Shown piece by piece: positions 25,657 through 34,436 of a DNA stretch of 64,000 bases. The stretch comes from JBDRDD01 sp043821115. Its GTDB lineage: Bacteria > CAYTYR01 > UBA6262 > DAOVJB01. Below the pieces are notes generated by a model. The model was not told the DNA's origin and did no database searches. It saw only the letters and a list, made by a program, of their open reading frames with translations. Position 1 is the first letter of the stretch; each line of letters opens with the position of its first letter. Where the stretch lies: assembly GCA_043821115.1 (NCBI GenBank), contig JBDRDD010000017.1, positions 1 through 64,000 on the forward strand, read 5' to 3'. A program made the translations under genes and the position numbers.

Positions 25657-25680
25657 CAAGACGATGATATATGGTATAGT
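25653..25680 (+). promoter_or_regulatory. Promoter for infC-rpmI-rplT
   Basis: TTGACA at 25653-25658 and TATAGT at 25675-25680 with a 16-base spacer. The -35 element overlaps the thrS stop codon. Transcripts from here would carry a leader of about 170 bases before infC. Confidence 0.7.
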
Positions 25681-25686
25681 TATATA

Positions 25687-25856
25687 AGTTAAATAAAGCA
25701 GAAGTCACTAAAGTACTTCTCACCTTAAGCCTTTGAATATCCTTTGAGCGAAAAGGTTATCCGGATTCGATAATAGAAATGGATAGCGCACGCAGAGGCT
25801 ATCCATTATTTTTTTTATAATATACTAACATATCAGCTGTATGAAAGGGAGGGATA
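25687..25856 (+). promoter_or_regulatory. Structured leader of infC operon
   Basis: The gap between thrS and infC holds ordered inverted repeats. A first stem is AGAAGT/ACTTCT at about 25700-25721. A second is CCTTT/AAAGG at about 25741-25755. A strong terminator hairpin follows at 25778-25807. TATCC near 25759-25762 can pair with GGATA in the terminator arm (25781-25785), giving an antiterminator alternative. This fits transcription attenuation, perhaps sensed by L20 or IF3 as in other infC operons; the ligand is not evident. Confidence 0.6.
25778..25816 (+). terminator. Intrinsic terminator (attenuator) ahead of infC
   Basis: A perfect ten-pair stem AATGGATAGC (25778-25787) with GCTATCCATT (25798-25807) and a ten-base loop is followed by ATTTTTTTTT. 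It lies inside the leader between promoter and infC, so read-through must be regulated. Confidence 0.85.
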
Positions 25857-26381
25857 ATTATCAGAGGAAAAAAAGATGAATCAAGAATGAACGAGTCAAT
25901 CAGGGCTTCTGAGGTAAGGCTAATTGGGGAGGACGGATCACAGAAGGGTGTTGTAAGCATCAAAGAGGCGCTCGAACAAGCACAGAGTGTGGACCTTGAC
26001 CTGGTCGAGATATCACCTGACGCGAAACCGCCGGTATGCAGGATAATGGACTACAGCAAGTTCAAGTACCAGCAGGAGAAGAAGCAGCGCGAAGCCAGAA
26101 AGAGCCACAAGCAGGTGCACATGAAAGAGATTAAAATACGTCCGAAGATAGGCGAGCATGATCTCATGTTCAAGGTGAACCACATCAGGGAATTTCTCGA
26201 GCACGGGGACAGGGTAAAAGTTACCATGGTTTTCAGGGGCAGGGAGCGTTCCCACACGGAACTTGGTGCTAATATTCTTGCAAATATCCAGGAAGAGTTC
26301 AGGGAGCTTGCAACCATCGAGCAGAAGCCGAAGATGATGGGAAGCAGCATGATAATGCTGATGGTGCCCATAAAGAAGTAA
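25857..26381 (+). CDS. infC: Translation initiation factor IF-3
   Basis: IF-3 checks start-codon and initiator-tRNA pairing. The product has NESIRASEVRLIGEDGSQKG at the N-terminal domain and the C-terminal domain RPKIGEHDLMFKVNHIREFL and MVFRGRERSH. ATG 25887 (164 residues) has no Shine-Dalgarno sequence before it. AGGGAGGG at 25846-25853 sits properly for an in-frame ATT at 25857 or ATC at 25860, adding up to ten residues. Non-canonical starts of this kind are the known device by which IF-3 represses its own gene. I give the ATT start; 25887 is the conservative alternative. Confidence 0.93.
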   Translation: MIRGKKDESRMNESIRASEVRLIGEDGSQKGVVSIKEALEQAQSVDLDLVEISPDAKPPVCRIMDYSKFKYQQEKKQREARKSHKQVHMKEIKIRPKIGEHDLMFKVNHIREFLEHGDRVKVTMVFRGRERSHTELGANILANIQEEFRELATIEQKPKMMGSSMIMLMVPIKK

Positions 26382-26442
26382 TAGCACCCGTTTATATAAA
26401 CCTAAGCCAGAAACGTACGAGAATGTTTGAAAGGAGAGTACT

Positions 26443-26640
26443 ATGCCCAAGATGAAGACGCATAGCGGTACGAAGAAACGCTTTAAGCTTACCGCTAAGG
26501 GGAAGGTAAAGAGGAAAAAGGCTTTCGCCAGGCACATATTGAGCAAGAAGAAATCAGGCCGTCTCAGGAAGCTAAGAAAAGCAGGCACGCTTAATCTTAC
26601 AGACACTAAGACCATTAAAAAGCTGCTGCCATACGCTTAA
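26443..26640 (+). CDS. rpmI: 50S ribosomal protein L35
   Basis: The 65-residue basic protein begins MPKMKTHSGTKKRFKLTAKG and has KVKRKKAFARHILSKKKS, which are L35 signatures. AAAGGAGAG precedes the ATG. It sits in the standard infC-rpmI-rplT order, 61 bases after infC and 27 before rplT. Confidence 0.96.
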   Translation: MPKMKTHSGTKKRFKLTAKGKVKRKKAFARHILSKKKSGRLRKLRKAGTLNLTDTKTIKKLLPYA

Positions 26641-26667
26641 ACAACAACAATTATCTAAGGAGGAATA

Positions 26668-27021
26668 ATGCCACGAGTTAAAGGTGGGGTGACCACCAGG
26701 CGCTGGAAAAAGAAAATATTCAAAAGGGCAAAAGGCTTCCGGTTAGGGAAGAAGAACCTGTACCGGCATGCCGCCGAACAGGTGGATAAAAGCCTTAACT
26801 ATGCCTACCGTGACAGAAGGGTGAAAAAGAGGGATTTTAGGAAGCTCTGGATCACCAGGATTAACGCCGAGGCGAGGGTACACGGCCTTTCCTACAGCCG
26901 TTTCATTAACGGTTTGAAGCGTGCGAACATAGAGATCGACAGGAAGATACTTGCGGATCTCGCGGTAAACGACGTGAAGGCATTTTCTCAGCTTGCAAGC
27001 ATTGCAAAAGGGCAGAACTAA
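26668..27021 (+). CDS. rplT: 50S ribosomal protein L20
   Basis: L20 is required early in 50S assembly and represses its own operon in several phyla. The 117-residue product begins MPRVKGGVTTRRWKKKIFKR, and has the family blocks YAYRDRRVKKRDFRKLWITR and INAEARVHGLSYSRFINGL. An AAGGAGG site precedes the ATG. ktrB follows after six bases. Confidence 0.97.
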   Translation: MPRVKGGVTTRRWKKKIFKRAKGFRLGKKNLYRHAAEQVDKSLNYAYRDRRVKKRDFRKLWITRINAEARVHGLSYSRFINGLKRANIEIDRKILADLAVNDVKAFSQLASIAKGQN

Positions 27022-27027
27022 AAAACT

Positions 27028-28392
27028 ATGACTACAAAGCATAGTCCCTTAAAAAGAAAATTCAGTTTTTCGCCCGCACAGGTGCTTGTGATGGGGTTTG
27101 CTTCTATAATACTTGTGGGGACGATACTGCTGAGCCTTCCCATATCCGTGGCGCAGGGCAGATCACCGCATATAATAGATTCGCTTTTTACGGCGACATC
27201 GGCTGTATGCGTTACCGGCCTTATAGTTGCGGACACGGGCAAGGATTTTTCATATTTCGGCCAAGGCGTGATACTAATACTGCTTCAGATAGGCGGGCTA
27301 GGGTACATGACTATGGCCACGCTGACAGCTCTCTTCGTGGGAAAGCGTATCACTCTCAAGGACAGGATAGTCATGCAGGAGGCCCTTAACCAGTTCAACC
27401 TGAGGGGTCTTGTAAGGTTCACGTTGTACATAGTCAAGATAACACTTATTTTCGAGGTAATAGGCGCTGTTATTCTATCGGCGCACTGGATGAAGGTATA
27501 CTCACCGCTTAAAGCTATATACTACGGCATCTTCCACTCGGTGAGCGCCTTCTGTAACGCGGGTTTCAGCCTTTTTACGACAAACCTGGGAGCTTTCACC
27601 AAGGATCCTGTTGTGGTGCTGGTGGTGAGCACTCTCTTCATTATAGGTGGTATAGGATATATAGTTGTAAGCGACCTTTACATGTACAGGAAGACAAGGC
27701 GCCTGCTTACCCATACAAAGTTCGCTCTTAGCATAACGGCGGGGCTCATATTGATAGGTACCGCAGTAATGTTCGTGCTGGAGTACAAGAATCCTGCAAC
27801 GCTGGGGAACCTGAGTTTACCCCATAAGCTTCTGGCCTCGTATTTCCAGGCGGTTACAGCAAGAACAGCGGGGTTCAACACGCTTAATATATCATCGTTC
27901 ACGGTGCCGGCTCTGTTTCTTTTGGTGATGCTCATGTTTATAGGAGCTTCCCCCGGAGGTACGGGCGGAGGTATCAAGACCACCACATTTGGTACGGTCG
28001 TTGCGGATATATGGGCCACACTTCGCGGTAAAAGGGAAGTCAACGTGTTCAAGAGAAGAATCAACCAGGATGCAATTCGCAAGGCATTCACAGTGCTTTT
28101 CATGGGAATAGCGCTTGTTGTTCTTGTCACGATGCTTCTTCTTATGATAGAAAAGAAGGAGCTTGTGAGGACACTTTTTGAGGTTATATCTGCCTTTGGT
28201 ACAGTCGGGCTTTCCGCTGCCAAGGGTATTTCACTCAGCCTCTCGTCAACATTTTCAGCAGCAGGCAAACTCCTCATTATCATAACCATGTTCGTCGGGC
28301 GTCTGGGTCCCCTGACTCTTGGAATGGCGGTCATACAGGGAGATGAGAAGACCAACTACAAATATGCTGAGGAACGGGTACTGATAGGATAG
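27028..28392 (+). CDS. ktrB: Potassium uptake channel subunit, KtrB/TrkH family
   Basis: This inner-membrane K+ translocating subunit has four pore-loop repeats with selectivity glycines. Examples are TSAVCVTGLIVAD near residue 57, SVSAFCNAGFSLF near 172, and GASPGGTGGGIKTTTFG near 308. The 454-residue length fits KtrB better than the longer TrkH. It lies six bases after rplT and 14 before its gating partner ktrA. Confidence 0.92.
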   Translation: MTTKHSPLKRKFSFSPAQVLVMGFASIILVGTILLSLPISVAQGRSPHIIDSLFTATSAVCVTGLIVADTGKDFSYFGQGVILILLQIGGLGYMTMATLTALFVGKRITLKDRIVMQEALNQFNLRGLVRFTLYIVKITLIFEVIGAVILSAHWMKVYSPLKAIYYGIFHSVSAFCNAGFSLFTTNLGAFTKDPVVVLVVSTLFIIGGIGYIVVSDLYMYRKTRRLLTHTKFALSITAGLILIGTAVMFVLEYKNPATLGNLSLPHKLLASYFQAVTARTAGFNTLNISSFTVPALFLLVMLMFIGASPGGTGGGIKTTTFGTVVADIWATLRGKREVNVFKRRINQDAIRKAFTVLFMGIALVVLVTMLLLMIEKKELVRTLFEVISAFGTVGLSAAKGISLSLSSTFSAAGKLLIIITMFVGRLGPLTLGMAVIQGDEKTNYKYAEERVLIG

Positions 28393-28406
28393 ACAAGGAG
28401 GATTTT

Positions 28407-29090
28407 ATGCGTCAATTCGTTGTAATTGGAATAGGGCAGTTCGGATTCAGCGTAGCAAACACTCTTTCTGAGAATAAGTGCCAGGTGCTTGCCATAGATA
28501 TGGATGAGGTTCAGGTGGAGTCGGTGAGCAACATGGTGACCCATGCCGTGCAGGCGGACGCGACAGACGAGAAGACCCTGAGGGCGCTCGAGGTAGAACA
28601 GATGGATGTCGGGATAGTTTGCCTCGGGAGCGTGGAGGCAAGCGTGCTGGTGAGCCTTCTTTTGAAGGAGATGGGTGTAAAGACAGTAGTCACTAAGGCC
28701 CTGACCCCGCTTCACGCAAAGGTTCTTAGAAAGGTCGGAGTGGACAGGATAATCTTCCCGGAGAGGGATATGGGTTTGCGCGTGGCCGAGAGCCTTATAT
28801 CACCGAACATCCTTGAGCACGTGGAGCTTTCAGCAAACCACAGCGTGGTGGAAATAGTAGCCCCGCCTGAGTTTGCGGGAAAGACCTTAAAGCAGATAAA
28901 CGTAAGGGCAAAGTACGGTGTTAACGTAATAGCTATAAAAAGGAAACTTCCTTCTCTTAGCGAGTCGGGGGACACCGAGATAAAGGAAGAAATAAACATT
29001 TCTCCAGAGGCAGACGATGAGGTCAACGAGGGTGACGGTCTCTTGATAGTTGGTCTGGCAAAGGACATAGAGAAAATCAGAGCACTCTAG
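28407..29090 (+). CDS. ktrA: Potassium uptake regulatory subunit, KtrA (RCK domain)
   Basis: KtrA forms the cytosolic ring that gates KtrB in response to nucleotides. The 227-residue product has an RCK_N domain beginning with the GIGQFGFSVANTL nucleotide motif (residues 7-19) and an acidic residue after the second beta strand. An RCK_C domain lies from about residue 140. Single RCK_N/RCK_C length identifies the Ktr rather than the tandem TrkA form. An AAGGAGG site precedes the ATG. Confidence 0.92.
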   Translation: MRQFVVIGIGQFGFSVANTLSENKCQVLAIDMDEVQVESVSNMVTHAVQADATDEKTLRALEVEQMDVGIVCLGSVEASVLVSLLLKEMGVKTVVTKALTPLHAKVLRKVGVDRIIFPERDMGLRVAESLISPNILEHVELSANHSVVEIVAPPEFAGKTLKQINVRAKYGVNVIAIKRKLPSLSESGDTEIKEEINISPEADDEVNEGDGLLIVGLAKDIEKIRAL

Positions 29091-29117
29091 GCAATTTTCA
29101 TATACAAGGAGTAAGAG

Positions 29118-29441
29118 ATGCCAGATAAAAACGGGAACGGCAAGGAAACTAAAAAGAACGATTTTTCAGAGGTTGAAGAGGATTTAAAGGATAAAGAGCA
29201 GGACTTAATCGAGATGGGCAAGTTCTATTTTCTCAATAATAAGTACGATGAGGCCATAGGCGAGTTAAAGAAAGCCGCTAACCTTAATCCGAAGAATCCG
29301 GATATTTACTATAACCTCGGGATAATCTACGAGACCAAGAACATGCAGCAGGAAGCCAGGGAGATGTTTACAAAAACGCTCGAACTAAACGAAAAACATC
29401 AGCTCGCGCAAGAACATCTTGACAAGCTTATAGGAACATAG
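29118..29441 (+). CDS. TPR-repeat protein
   Basis: The 107-residue soluble protein has a charged, lysine- and glutamate-rich N-terminus (about residues 1-35) and two tetratricopeptide repeats. One is DLIEMGKFYFLNNKYDEAIG and the other PDIYYNLGIIYETKNMQQEA. TPRs are protein-protein adaptors; no partner is evident. It has no signal peptide. It sits between ktrA and the rRNA methyltransferase and has its own AAGGAG site. Confidence 0.75.
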   Translation: MPDKNGNGKETKKNDFSEVEEDLKDKEQDLIEMGKFYFLNNKYDEAIGELKKAANLNPKNPDIYYNLGIIYETKNMQQEAREMFTKTLELNEKHQLAQEHLDKLIGT

Positions 29442-29464
29442 AAATATAAGCAGGGTGCAACAAA

Positions 29465-30253
29465 TTGAAGAAGAACCTCAAGAGGGTAAAAAAACTAAAA
29501 AGCAGGAAGCACCGGCAAGAGAGTGATAGGTTTATTGTTGAAGGCATCAGGAACACCGAGGAAGCCTTGAAATCTTCTGTTCGCGTGGAGAGCATTCTCT
29601 ATACAAAGAAACTCTTGTCTACTGATAGGGGAAAAGAGCTTCACGCTAAGATAAAGAAAACGCGTATTGAGTTAAAGTGCATAACCGACCTGGAGTTGGC
29701 GAAGCTTTGCTCAGCCGCGACCCCGCAGGGAGTTCTCGCGGTATGCGAGAAACTCCAACACGATCTTTTCAGTCTTATGAGGCAAATAAAGAGCCCTATC
29801 GTCGTGCTTGATGGCATACAGGACCCGGGTAACCTGGGTACTATAATACGCACTGCGGACGCGGCAGGTGCTGGCGCTATCATAGCAGGCAAGGGCACAG
29901 TTGACATGTATAATCCTAAGGTACTCAGTGCCTCAATGGGGTCCATCATGCACATACCGGTCGTGTACGTAGAGGATCTGGCCGGTGCGCTCAATGCTCT
30001 AAAATTACACCACTACCGTGTAATAGCTTGTGATGCGCACGGTAGTAAGAAATACACGGAGTGTTTTGTAAATGAACCTTTGGCAATAGTCCTGGGTAAT
30101 GAGGGTTCCGGGCTCCACAAGGAAATATTTGCCATGGCGGATGAAGTGGTTAGTATTCCCATAGAAGGCAGGGCGGAATCCCTTAACGTTGGCGTCACAT
30201 GCGGTATTATACTCTATCACATGATAAGTACAAGAGGTGGTTCGAGTGGATAA
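29465..30253 (+). CDS. SpoU-family RNA 2'-O-methyltransferase
   Basis: A TrmH/RlmB-type SPOUT methyltransferase of 262 residues. The N-terminal substrate-binding domain begins KNLKRVKKLKSRKHRQESDR and carries FIVEGIRNTEEAL. The knotted SAM domain has motif 1 DPGNLGTIIRTADAAGAGAI (about residues 120-139), motif 2 IVLGNEGSGL and motif 3 SIPIEGRAESLNVGV. The start is TTG 29465. It could act on 23S rRNA or tRNA; the exact target cannot be read off. It overlaps pheS by eight bases. Confidence 0.9.
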   Translation: MKKNLKRVKKLKSRKHRQESDRFIVEGIRNTEEALKSSVRVESILYTKKLLSTDRGKELHAKIKKTRIELKCITDLELAKLCSAATPQGVLAVCEKLQHDLFSLMRQIKSPIVVLDGIQDPGNLGTIIRTADAAGAGAIIAGKGTVDMYNPKVLSASMGSIMHIPVVYVEDLAGALNALKLHHYRVIACDAHGSKKYTECFVNEPLAIVLGNEGSGLHKEIFAMADEVVSIPIEGRAESLNVGVTCGIILYHMISTRGGSSG

Positions 30254-31271
30254 AAAAACTTTACAGGCACTTCAGGACGAAGTAAAGAAAGACGTCAATA
30301 ATACGAGGGACCTCAAAACACTCGAAAGCTTGCGCGTAAAGTACCTGGGTAAAAAAGGCACGGTAACTAGTCTCTTAAAGGAATTAAAAGATGTACCTGG
30401 TGACCAAAGGGCCCATGTGGGGAAACTCCTGAACATCATCAAGCAGGAAACGGCCGCCCTTATAAAAGAAAAAGAAGACAAGCTGAAAAAGAATTCCATG
30501 GGTAACAAAGTTAAAGAGGAGTCCGTTGACATAACTCTTCCCGGCAGGTCTTTAGGTACGGGAAAGCTTCATATATTAACCCAGGTTTTAGAACAGATAA
30601 AAGATATATTTATACGCATGGGTTTTGCCGTGTCGGAAGGCCCGGAGATAGAGACCGATTACTACAATTTTGAGGCTCTTAACATGAAGCCGGATCATCC
30701 GGCAAGGGACATGTGGAGCACACTCTATATAAACACCTCAGATAACACGCTTCTTAGAACACACACATCACCTGTTCAGATACGAGTCATGGAAAAACAG
30801 GAGCCACCTGTGAGGATAATAGCTCCGGGTAAGGTATACCGTCATGACCTTGATATTTCCCATGCCCCTATGTTCCACCAGGTGGAGGGATTGTGGGTGG
30901 ACAAGAACGTTAGCTTCAGCGACCTGAAGGGAACGCTGAGTCTTTTCTTGAAGCAGATGTTCGCTTCGGACATAGGGATAAGGTTTAGGCCGAGCTTTTT
31001 CCCATTCACGGAACCAAGCGTTGAGGTTGATATAGGATGTGTAATATGCAAGGGGCAGGGTTGCAGGGTCTGCAAAGGTACAGGATGGCTGGAAATTCTC
31101 GGTGCCGGCATGGTAAACCCGAATGTTCTTAAAAACGTTGGATATGATCCCGAGGAGTTCGTGGGTTATGCGTTCGGCATGGGTGTTGAGAGAATAGCAA
31201 TGCTCTCGTGCGGCATAGATGACATAAGGCTTTTTTTCGAGAACGATCTGCGGTTCCTGAAGCAGTTTTAG
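30246..31271 (+). CDS. pheS: Phenylalanyl-tRNA synthetase alpha subunit
   Basis: The catalytic alpha chain of the (alpha-beta)2 enzyme. The product has an N-terminal coiled coil, motif 2 around RTHTSPVQIRVME, and the motif with FRPSFFPFTEPSVEVDI. A CxxC-rich insert VICKGQGCRVCKGTGW and motif 3 GFGMGVERIAML-type (here YAFGMGVERIAML) follow. GTG 30246 (341 residues) lies eight bases after the AGAGG site. GTG 30237 is also in frame but overlaps that site. Confidence 0.96.
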   Translation: MDKKTLQALQDEVKKDVNNTRDLKTLESLRVKYLGKKGTVTSLLKELKDVPGDQRAHVGKLLNIIKQETAALIKEKEDKLKKNSMGNKVKEESVDITLPGRSLGTGKLHILTQVLEQIKDIFIRMGFAVSEGPEIETDYYNFEALNMKPDHPARDMWSTLYINTSDNTLLRTHTSPVQIRVMEKQEPPVRIIAPGKVYRHDLDISHAPMFHQVEGLWVDKNVSFSDLKGTLSLFLKQMFASDIGIRFRPSFFPFTEPSVEVDIGCVICKGQGCRVCKGTGWLEILGAGMVNPNVLKNVGYDPEEFVGYAFGMGVERIAMLSCGIDDIRLFFENDLRFLKQF

Positions 31272-31297
31272 GGGCCTCCTCAAAAGCGAGGTAGCAA

Positions 31298-33766
31298 ATG
31301 AAAGTTTCTCTGAACATTCTCAAGGAATTTGTTGATATAAATATTTCACCCCGGGACCTGGCGGACAAGCTTACCATGGCAGGTCTTGAGGTAGGAGTCA
31401 TAAAAAATGTGGGCAAAGATATCAGCGGTGTGGTTATAGCCGAGGTGCTGAGCGTTGATCCCCATCCTAACGCTGATAAGCTAACTTATTGCAAGGTATC
31501 AACAGGCAAACAAGAATTAAACATAGTCTGCGGCGCAAAGAACATCAAGGCAGGCGACAAGGTGCCCCTGGCCGTCTCCGGCGCAACTCTTCCCGGAGGT
31601 GTTAAGATAAAGGATACCTCCATTCGCGGTGCCGAATCGCAGGGTATGATGTGCTCCGAGGTGGAGCTTGGCCTGGGAGATGACAAGAGCGGCATACTTA
31701 TACTCGAAGCCGACGCCTCTGTAGGCGATGATTTCAAGAAGGCTCTCGGCATAGATGATGTAATACTTGATATTGACCTTACCCCAAACAGGGGTGACTG
31801 CCTGAGCGTTCTGGGCATTGCAAGGGAAGTCTCAGCCATACTTGATGTGCCCCTTAAGCTTCCTGATTCCCCTATCAGGGAATCAGCCAGGAAAGCATCA
31901 GATATTGCTGCAATAGAGATACAGGAACCCGCGCTCTGCTCGCGTTACAGCAGCCGCATAATAGAAGGTGTTAAAATAGCGCCTTCGCCTCTTAGTCTTC
32001 AGTATCGACTTAAATCCATGGATATAAGACCCATAAACAATATTGTTGACATAACAAATCTTGTCCTGCTTGAGCTTGGTCATCCGCTTCATGCGTTCGA
32101 CTACGATCTTATAAAAGGCAAAAAAATCGTGGTGCGTTGTGCACAAAAAAATGAAAAGATAAAAACACTCGATGAAGTTCAGCGTAAACTCGATGAAACA
32201 GTACTTGTCATAGCGGATGAAAAGGACCCGGTCGCTCTTGCGGGCATAATGGGAGGGTTTGAGTCAAGCGTTACCGAATCCACCAAGAACGTTCTTCTTG
32301 AGAGTGCTTATTTTAATCCCATGAGCATACGCCGCTCAGCGAAGAAACTTGATCTTGCCACAGAGGCATCCTATCGCTTCGAGAGAGGCGTTGATATGAA
32401 TAACCTTGTTGTTGCGCTTGCGAGAACAACTTCACTCATACAAGAGTACTGCGGCGGCGAAGTGGCAAAAGGTATGATAGACGTATATCCGTCCAAGCTT
32501 AAGAGCTCCCAGATACTCTTCAGGCCCCAGCGCTCTAACAAAGTGCTTGGTATAGAGGTTCCCAACCAAGAGGCAGAAGCCATACTCAAGCGCCTTGGTT
32601 TCGAAATTTCCTACCAGGTATCGGGTTCAAAGGAAGTTCTCTGCAGAGAGGATATGCTACCGGAGAGTATAGTTGTGACTGTTCCCGCTCACAGAAATGA
32701 TATAACAGAGGAGATAGATCTTATAGAGGAAGTGGCCCGCATCTACGGCTACGACAAGATAAGGGCGGCAAAACCATACTGGCAGCCTCCCGAGCAGGCG
32801 CTTGATACGGAAGCACTCATAGAGAAAAAAATGAAGGATGCTCTTGTAAATAAAGGTTTTTACGAGGTGATAAACTTCTCCTTCATGAACGAGGAAGTAT
32901 TAGACAGGCTCCAGCTTCCGGTATCTGATCCGAGGCGAAAATATGTCTCGATAGAAAATCCCCTTTCAGCTGAGATGGGTCTTATGCGCTCGACACTCTT
33001 GGGCAGCATAATCGAGAACATATCAAGAAACAAAAGATACAACATAGACAACATCAAGATCTTCGAGGTCAGCAGGGTCTTCATCCCGAAAAAAGGCGAT
33101 GTTCTGCCTGTTGAGAAAAATATGATAGCCGGTTCAATTTGCGGTCAGGAAGAGGCTTCCGGCTGGTCGAAAAAGCCTCAGAACGTGGATTTCTTCTACC
33201 TCTCTGGTATCATAGAAGTAATACTTGGGCTTTGCGGTATATCCAGGGGCAGCGGAAAGTCAGGCGCGTATGTGCTGGAGCGCTCAAAGGAACCCATGTA
33301 CCATCCCGGCCGTAGCGCGGATGTAAAAATGGACGGTAAATGTGTAGGTAGTTTCGGGGAGCTGACTCAGAATGTACTTGATGCTTTCGACATTGCCGAT
33401 CCTGTATATACTTTTGAACTGGACCTTAATGCTATACTGAAGCGTGTCAGCCTCTCTAAGACATACACCCCGCTTTCAAAATATCCGGCTGTAACCAGGG
33501 ATATAGCTTTTCTCTTAGAAAGCGATGTTTCCTCCAGAGACATTGTCGAGCTCATAAAGAAGAAGGGCGGGGAGTTTTTAAGGGATGTAAAGCTCTTTGA
33601 TGTGTACAAGGGAGAGCAGGTCAAGAGCGGATATAAGAGTATGGCCTATTCGCTTGTATACCAGTCGAACCAGAGAACACTTACAGATGAGGAAGTCAAT
33701 AAGGTCCATGCCGAGATTGCAGATCAACTCCAGAAGAAGCTGGGAGCCCAGATAAGGGATAAGTAA
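31298..33766 (+). CDS. pheT: Phenylalanyl-tRNA synthetase beta subunit
   Basis: The 822-residue beta chain has the EMAP-like tRNA-binding domain (VVIAEVLSVDPHPNADKLTY, about residues 46-65). The B3/B4 editing region contains DLTPNRGDCLSVLGIAREVS. The B5 domain includes EEIDLIEEVARIYGYDKI and the core includes FEVSRVF. A C-terminal ferredoxin-fold anticodon-binding domain ends with YQSNQRTLTDEEV. It lies 26 bases after pheS. Confidence 0.96.
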   Translation: MKVSLNILKEFVDINISPRDLADKLTMAGLEVGVIKNVGKDISGVVIAEVLSVDPHPNADKLTYCKVSTGKQELNIVCGAKNIKAGDKVPLAVSGATLPGGVKIKDTSIRGAESQGMMCSEVELGLGDDKSGILILEADASVGDDFKKALGIDDVILDIDLTPNRGDCLSVLGIAREVSAILDVPLKLPDSPIRESARKASDIAAIEIQEPALCSRYSSRIIEGVKIAPSPLSLQYRLKSMDIRPINNIVDITNLVLLELGHPLHAFDYDLIKGKKIVVRCAQKNEKIKTLDEVQRKLDETVLVIADEKDPVALAGIMGGFESSVTESTKNVLLESAYFNPMSIRRSAKKLDLATEASYRFERGVDMNNLVVALARTTSLIQEYCGGEVAKGMIDVYPSKLKSSQILFRPQRSNKVLGIEVPNQEAEAILKRLGFEISYQVSGSKEVLCREDMLPESIVVTVPAHRNDITEEIDLIEEVARIYGYDKIRAAKPYWQPPEQALDTEALIEKKMKDALVNKGFYEVINFSFMNEEVLDRLQLPVSDPRRKYVSIENPLSAEMGLMRSTLLGSIIENISRNKRYNIDNIKIFEVSRVFIPKKGDVLPVEKNMIAGSICGQEEASGWSKKPQNVDFFYLSGIIEVILGLCGISRGSGKSGAYVLERSKEPMYHPGRSADVKMDGKCVGSFGELTQNVLDAFDIADPVYTFELDLNAILKRVSLSKTYTPLSKYPAVTRDIAFLLESDVSSRDIVELIKKKGGEFLRDVKLFDVYKGEQVKSGYKSMAYSLVYQSNQRTLTDEEVNKVHAEIADQLQKKLGAQIRDK

Positions 33767-33790
33767 ATCCTCACCAGGCGGGTATTGGCG

Positions 33791-34015
33791 ATGAACAGTT
33801 TACACGCTCTTGAGAAGGAGTTTGATAAGGCGATAGTGGTGATAAAGAGGCTCAAGGCCCAGAAACGCGAGCTCTCGGGTCGCATAAGGGAACTAGAGGT
33901 TTCCCTCAAGGAAGTGAGTCAGCTGAGATCCCAAAATAGTGCTTGGCAAAAAGACAAAAATGTGATAAAATTGAAAATAGAAAAGATATTGAAAAATCTA
34001 GAGGTGTTTAAGTAG
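33791..34015 (+). CDS. Small coiled-coil protein, ZapB-like
   Basis: A 74-residue, almost entirely helical protein with heptad patterning from MNSLHALEKEFDKAIVVIKR to the end, rich in K, E and L. Size, coiled coil and position directly upstream of zapA suggest a ZapB-type cell-division factor, but sequence alone does not prove this. ATG 33791 has an AGGCGGG site; an in-frame TTG at 33785 is possible. Confidence 0.65.
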   Translation: MNSLHALEKEFDKAIVVIKRLKAQKRELSGRIRELEVSLKEVSQLRSQNSAWQKDKNVIKLKIEKILKNLEVFK

Positions 34016-34033
34016 ATATAAGGGGCACGTGAG

Positions 34034-34321
34034 ATGTCCATAGAGAATGAAGATGTAATAGTAAAGATATTCGGAAATGAATTCTGTATTAAGGGGGATA
34101 GAAAATACATTCAAAAGTTGGCTCAATATGTTGATAATAAAATGAGGGAAATAGATTCAACCGCACCATTCGGGTCTTCTACCAAGGTTGCGATTTACAC
34201 ATCTTTCCAGATCGCAAATGAACTGTTCCAACAGGAAAAAGAACTGGAGAACATAGAGGAAAAAATCGGGAAAAAGACCAGTAAAATGGTTAAAATACTC
34301 CAAGAGGCGCTTAAAGACTAA
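34034..34321 (+). CDS. zapA: Cell division protein ZapA
   Basis: ZapA binds FtsZ and bundles its filaments at midcell. The 95-residue product has the family head VIVKIFGNEFCIKGDRKYIQ (about residues 8-27), the YVDNKMREI turn and a long C-terminal coiled coil. Length is typical. The location zapA followed by 6S RNA and fau recalls the arrangement in gammaproteobacteria. Confidence 0.88.
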   Translation: MSIENEDVIVKIFGNEFCIKGDRKYIQKLAQYVDNKMREIDSTAPFGSSTKVAIYTSFQIANELFQQEKELENIEEKIGKKTSKMVKILQEALKD

Positions 34322-34399
34322 AAATGACACACTTGACACAGATCACACTTACTGCAAAGCGTGAAAAATGCACGAGAGGTTATTCGTGCAAAAGCAGTA

Positions 34400-34429
34400 T
34401 TGCATTTGATACAATGACCACCCTAATAT
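34400..34429 (+). promoter_or_regulatory. Promoter for 6S RNA
   Basis: TTGCAT at 34400-34405 and TAATAT at 34424-34429 with an 18-base spacer, placing the start near 34437, exactly at the predicted 5' end of the 6S RNA. A TGCACGA/TCGTGCA hairpin just upstream (34369-34390) has no T-tract. TTGACA at 34334 has no good -10 element at 16-18 bases. Confidence 0.6.
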
Positions 34430-34436
34430 GCAAGGG

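Noticed and set aside
27678..28355. 225-residue open frame on the - strand over ktrB
   Set aside because: Shadow of the ktrB coding frame; composition is that of a reverse complement of a membrane protein gene.
34369..34390. TGCACGA/TCGTGCA hairpin after zapA as a terminator
   Set aside because: The stem is good but no T-tract follows; the downstream sequence is AAAGCAGTATTGCA.
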